DNA from: Pseudomonadota bacterium
GTDB lineage: Bacteria > Desulfobacterota > Anaeroferrophillalia > Anaeroferrophillales > Tharpellaceae
Direction: 5' to 3'
DNA length: 26,569 nucleotides
Assembly: GCA_030641485.1 (NCBI GenBank)
Contig: DAOWHJ010000175.1
Span: 1-26,569 of the forward strand
The notes under the pieces were generated by a model. The model saw nothing but the letters and a program-made list of their open reading frames with translations, was not told where the DNA came from and ran no database searches. Made by a program: the position numbers and the translations under genes. Positions within the stretch are counted from its first letter, which is position 1. Every line of letters begins with the position of its first letter. Of this stretch, positions 23,672 through 26,569 are shown piece after piece.

Positions 23672-23700
23672 TTGACAATTCATGCACTTCTGGTTATACT
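23672..23700 (+). promoter_or_regulatory. Near-consensus sigma-70 promoter (downstream of two)
   Basis: TTGACA at 23672-23677, exactly 17 bases, TATACT at 23695-23700. The start is expected near 23707, just before the first stem of the structured region. This is the best promoter sequence in the window and there is no protein gene behind it. Confidence 0.8.
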
Positions 23701-23706
23701 TAAAAA

Positions 23707-24100
23707 TTAGAGTTGGTAAGTGCATGAGCGGGGTGCACTCGAAGGCTATGATCCGTGAGATAACTCGCCACGGGAAAGCCACCTTTTCTGGTACTGTCGG
23801 CCAGACCCAACTCAAACCTCATCGTTACTGGCTCCACGGGGATTCGTAAACCACGTGGCAGTATCCTGAGTCCTTAGGGTTTCCAGCCCACCTCAGAGAT
23901 TCAGTGCGATGTGCTAGACTTCTTTAGTCGCCAACTGACTTATTCCACCTTAGTTAGTGGTCTTGGTCAGTGGCGAGGCAGGTTCAACTGAGACCTGTCT
24001 TGGGCATGTTACCCCCTCCTGAAGAAGAAAAGCCGTTAGGGATTTCATTCGGAGCCAATTTGGCCCGATAAATTGAGACCTCTAGCGGCTTTATTATTTC
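23707..24100 (+). ncRNA. Candidate structured non-coding RNA, about 390 nt, family unknown
   Basis: The region starts after a near-consensus promoter and ends at a terminator-like hairpin. Perfect or nearly perfect stems follow one another: AGTGCA/TGCACT (23719-23739); GGCT/AGCC enclosing CCGTG/CACGG (23744-23780); TCTGG/CCAGA (23787-23805); TACTG-CCACG/CGTGG-CAGTA (23826-23863); CTGAG/CTCAG (23866-23896); CGCCAACTGAC/GTCAGTGGCG with inner CCAC/GTGG (23929-23975); CAGGT/ACCTG (23979-23997). No long ORF is present. It is not recognisable as tmRNA, RNase P RNA, 6S or SRP RNA. A HEARO/omega-type RNA is possible, but no IscB or IsrB gene is nearby. Confidence 0.6.
24029..24100 (+). terminator. 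Terminator-like hairpin at the end of the candidate RNA
   Basis: AAAGCCGTTAG (24029-24039) pairs with CTAGCGGCTTT (24082-24092), 11 pairs with one G-U, followed by a T-rich run. The enclosed loop holds a smaller hairpin, GCCAA/TTGGC (24054-24064). Confidence 0.65.
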
Positions 24101-24250
24101 TTGCACTCTACAACCTCTGTCTTGCCATCAAACCAACCATACTTTTCCACTCCCCTTCAACCATCGACCTCGACCTCTTAATCTGTGATGACCGCATAAA
24201 TTAGCCAGGCTTTTCCCGTTTGCAAATGCTGGTGACCGGTTGGATATCAA
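24101..24250. other. Intergenic stretch without recognised content
   Basis: Between the terminator-like hairpin and the broken sensor gene I see no ORF, promoter or repeat I can support. Its right end may be decayed 5' sequence of the sensor gene. Confidence 0.4.
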
Positions 24251-25055
24251 TTGGTATGGAATGAGTTACATCGTAATAGCGAAATACATTTGCTCTTTAT
24301 GTCAAATTTGTTTAAACATAGTTTTCATATCCACACCAAAACGACCGAATTCTTCATTGAGGATATCGGCCAGTTTCTTGATAAAACGTTTGCCGTAACC
24401 CGGGGATATCAGGTGATCAATGAGCTGCGCCAGAAATACCCAGAGAATAAAGTTACTCGAGGTTAAAAACAACATAGAGGGAATTCAAAAAGTTGTTACA
24501 GGTGAGGCTTACGGCTCTATTGATGCCACGACTGCACTGAACTACGCTTTACGACAAGAAAATATAACTGACATCAAAATAACCGGCAAACTGCCTATGG
24601 GTTTTGAGCTTGGAGTTGCAAGCCGAAAAGATGAACCTTTGTTGCACGACCTCTTTCAGAAAGCTGTCAACAGCTTGACAAAAACAGAAAAAAGACGAAT
24701 CCACGACAAGTGGATTGCTGTAAATGTAGACAAGGTAATAGACTACACCCTCCTGTGGAAAATAATCGGTTTGGTCGCTATTTTCATGGCCATTTTGGCC
24801 GAGAGTCGCAGGCGAGTCGCAAAAGCTAATAAAAAACTGACCACATTGAATTCAGAATTAGTAGCCGCCTTGGAGGAGATCAAAACTCTTAAGGGGATTA
24901 TTCCAATCTGCATGCATTGCAAGGAAATCAGAGATGATAGGGGAAGTTGGAATCAACTTGAAAAATATATTACGGAACACTCAGAAGCCCAGTTTAGCCA
25001 CGGTGTTTGCGATAAATGCGTGGAAAAATATTATTCCGATGTCTTAAAAAGCTAA
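24251..25055 (+). pseudogene. Broken sensor gene: solute-binding domain, membrane span, Cys-rich C-terminus
   Basis: Two overlapping frames join into one protein. The first (24251-24466) has DKTFAVTRGYQVINELRQKYP, typical of the later half of a type-3 solute-binding domain; the second (from about 24450) continues LLEVKNNIEGIQKVVTGEAY and ends the domain near KWIAV. One frameshift lies near 24450-24465. The front half of the binding domain and the signal peptide are missing or decayed. The rest is a span (about LLWKIIGLVAIFMAIL), a coiled coil, and a C-terminal segment with CMHC and CDKC pairs (IPICMHCKEIRDDRGSW), a putative metal site seen in signalling proteins. It looks like a decaying sensor; no output domain remains. 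Confidence 0.65.
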
Positions 25056-25101
25056 AATCGTCAGAATGAGAAGAGAGTAACAAAAAAAGGATAAAAACAA
25101 G

Positions 25102-25716
25102 ATGATGAATGAACTCCTTCAACATGCACTAACTGTTTTTTTAGGTTTTTTTGCGATCATGAACCCGATTGCAAATACAGCGGTATTTGTCGGTCTAACC
25201 GGCGAAGAGAAACCAGCAACTCAAGTAAAGGTAGCGTTTAAATCGTTAACTATCACTTTCTGCATAATCTTAACATTTTCAATTTTAGGGAATACCATTT
25301 TTCACCTGTTCGGGATTACACTCCCGGCCTTAAGGGTAACTGGTGGTATTTTGGTATTCCTAATTGGATACCAAATGCTCCACGGTGAAAGCTCGGGTAT
25401 GCATAAATCGAACGCTGATGACACAGATATTGCCGTGTCACCTTTGGCGGTTCCAATCCTAGCGGGACCGGGAACCATTGCCACCGCAATGAATTATTCT
25501 GCGACCGGGAGCTTACAGGAAATAATCGTTACCATTGCAATGTTTGCCATCCTCTGCCTCATCACTTTCATCTGCTTTATTTTTGGTCAAAAAATTGTGA
25601 AATTCATTGGCACAAGCGGTCTCAGCATTGTCACCCGACTAATGGGACTCATCTTGGCGGTAATTGGAACTCAGATGCTAATAGAAGGTGTTTCGGGAGC
25701 GATCAAAACTTTTTGA
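25102..25716 (+). CDS. MarC-family membrane protein
   Basis: A 204-residue inner-membrane protein with six predicted spans. Family marks are GFFAIMNPIANTAVFVGLT at the start, ALRVTGGILVFLIGYQML near 75-92, AVPILAGPGTIATAM near 116-130, and MGLILAVIGTQMLIEGV at the end. Members were once linked to multiple antibiotic resistance, which was not upheld; the true role is unknown. Start at 25102 (or the ATG one codon later), with AGGAT upstream. It stands alone between two broken genes and looks intact. Confidence 0.92.
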   Translation: MMNELLQHALTVFLGFFAIMNPIANTAVFVGLTGEEKPATQVKVAFKSLTITFCIILTFSILGNTIFHLFGITLPALRVTGGILVFLIGYQMLHGESSGMHKSNADDTDIAVSPLAVPILAGPGTIATAMNYSATGSLQEIIVTIAMFAILCLITFICFIFGQKIVKFIGTSGLSIVTRLMGLILAVIGTQMLIEGVSGAIKTF

Positions 25717-25779
25717 TGGCGTCGTGTAAAAAATTCCTCTCTAGAATCACAATAATGCTGAACTTGGGATTGAAAATAA

Positions 25780-26569
25780 TCACGGTCTCTCCTTATTTTC
25801 ACTAGTAGACACCGGTAGTTGCTTAACCATTTTATCGAAATCGGATTCAATACGCTGAGTTTTATTGAATTTGCCATACTCTGTGAATGCTTTTTCCTCG
25901 GCCTGTTTTCGTGAGATGGAACCATAGCCTTCCAGAACCCTATATTCGTTGAATTCCAAAAATCGGGTTACACTTTCCATAAAGCTTTCCATCGTGAAGG
26001 TATTCCGGCGTTCGATAATGTTTTCAATGTAGTCAAAGAAAGCGGATACAGCACGCTCCAGCTTCTTGATTTCACTCTCAGATAAATAATTCTTGCCAAT
26101 CATTGTGTCGGACTTCAGTACGCGCCCGCTAGGGGCGTTTTTATAGGCCATCATCAAGAACAAAGCCCTTTATGATAAACTCTTTGAGCATTGCGGTAGC
26201 CCAGATGCGGAACTGGGTCGCCCGTGAGGAGTTGACCCGGTAGCCGACGGAGATGATGGCATCAAGATTGTAAAACTTGGTAGCTTGTCTTTCAGTTCTA
26301 CCTGAAATAGCACCGTGTTGAGTGGTATGTTCCACAATCGAACTAACCACATCCTCTTCCAATTCACCGGATTCAAAAATATTTTTCAGATGTTTGGTTA
26401 TTGCTGGCCGCTGCACCCCGAACAACTCGGCAATCCGTTTCTGTGACAGCCAAATCGTCTCTTCATGCAGAAAACATTCGACCTTCACAGCCCCACCGGG
26501 AGCGGTATAAAGCAAGAAATCAGTCACCTCATCCCGAACCGTCAGTTTACGCTCTTTGTTTTTATCATC
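25780..26569 (-). pseudogene. RhuM-family gene with an internal deletion, 5' end beyond the window
   Basis: The N-terminal half reads in from the right edge (KNKERKLTVRDEVTDFLLY, then ETIWLSQKRIAELFGVQRPAI, TKFYNLDAIISVGYRVNS and IIKGFVLDD) and is followed at about 26144 by a stop in another frame. The C-terminal half (26163-25780) resumes at MAYKNAPSGRVLKSD and continues NYLSESEIKKLERAV and EFNKTQRIESDFDKMV. In intact RhuM proteins about 90-100 residues lie between these two parts, so a few hundred bases are missing and the join is out of frame. RhuM proteins are found on genomic islands; function is poorly known (Fic- or DNA-related roles have been proposed). Confidence 0.75.

Noticed and set aside
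23724..23849. 41-residue ORF containing LKPHRYWLH, reminiscent of IS630-type transposases
   Set aside because: The resemblance is limited to a few residues, there is no ribosome site, and the ORF cuts across several perfect RNA stems. Structured RNA is the better explanation.
23975..24000. tRNA T-arm-like hairpin (AGGTTCAACTGAGACCT)
   Set aside because: No acceptor, D or anticodon arm fits around it; it is one more stem of the candidate RNA.
1..26569. CRISPR arrays, rRNA or tRNA genes, prophage modules
   Set aside because: No regularly spaced repeats, no recognisable tRNA or rRNA sequence and no phage structural genes were seen.

Overview
The window reads like a chromosomal segment of a deltaproteobacterium (Desulfobacterota-type). 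Supporting signs are a short class I-alpha glutamine synthetase, an AmtB/P-II/Rh-type nitrogen cluster, a sigma-54 activator of the NifA family, NifU/NifS/CysE, stand-alone response regulators, and an apparent selenoprotein. This placement is inference from gene content; there is no rRNA marker. Coding density is high, but both ends and the 23.4-25.1 kb stretch are littered with broken genes and repeats.

Layout. 1-1.9 kb: inverted repeats carrying fragments of an unrecognised ORF, then an IS110-family insertion sequence (minus strand) lying just downstream of glnA. 1.95-9.1 kb: a minus-strand nitrogen block, in transcription order DUF166-like protein, NifA-like activator, terminator, sigma-54 promoter, amtB, P-II gene, Rh-type ammonium transporter (with two frameshifts), glnA. 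9.3-11.4 kb: a plus-strand operon with an FAH-family enzyme, a thioredoxin-like lipoprotein and an exported peroxiredoxin. 11.4-11.7 kb: hairpins and a MITE-like palindromic element. 11.7-15.8 kb: a small membrane protein, a transporter-histidine kinase fusion and a response regulator. 15.8-16.2 kb: fxsA on the minus strand. 16.4-19.4 kb: nifU-nifS-cysE from a good sigma-70 promoter. 19.4-21.2 kb: a small unknown protein and a diguanylate cyclase. 21.3-23.4 kb: an unknown lipoprotein (minus) and a TolC-family protein (plus). 23.4-24.1 kb: a remnant ORF, two near-consensus promoters and a heavily structured candidate non-coding RNA. 24.25-25.06 kb: a broken sensor gene. 25.1 kb: a MarC-family gene. 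25.8 kb to the right edge: a rhuM-like gene with an internal deletion.

The most notable observation is at 8409-9092. Two ORFs that look like halves of one DUF166-type protein are in the same frame and separated only by a TGA. The RNA just after this TGA folds into a 7-bp stem capped by GGUCU, at nearly the same distance as in the E. coli fdhF SECIS. The simplest reading is a selenocysteine-containing DUF166 protein (Sec111, followed by Cys112), translationally coupled to a NifA-family activator. The second is the ~390-nt structured transcript candidate at about 23707-24100. The third is an inverted repeat that would bury the ribosome binding site of the IS110 transposase in RNA reading through from glnA.

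Functionally, the nitrogen block joins ammonium uptake (AmtB, Rh), sensing (P-II) and assimilation (glutamine synthetase), with a sigma-54 activator next to a sigma-54 promoter. NifU, NifS and CysE couple cysteine supply to Fe-S cluster assembly, which would suit nitrogenase or other Fe-S enzymes, although no nif structural gene is in view.
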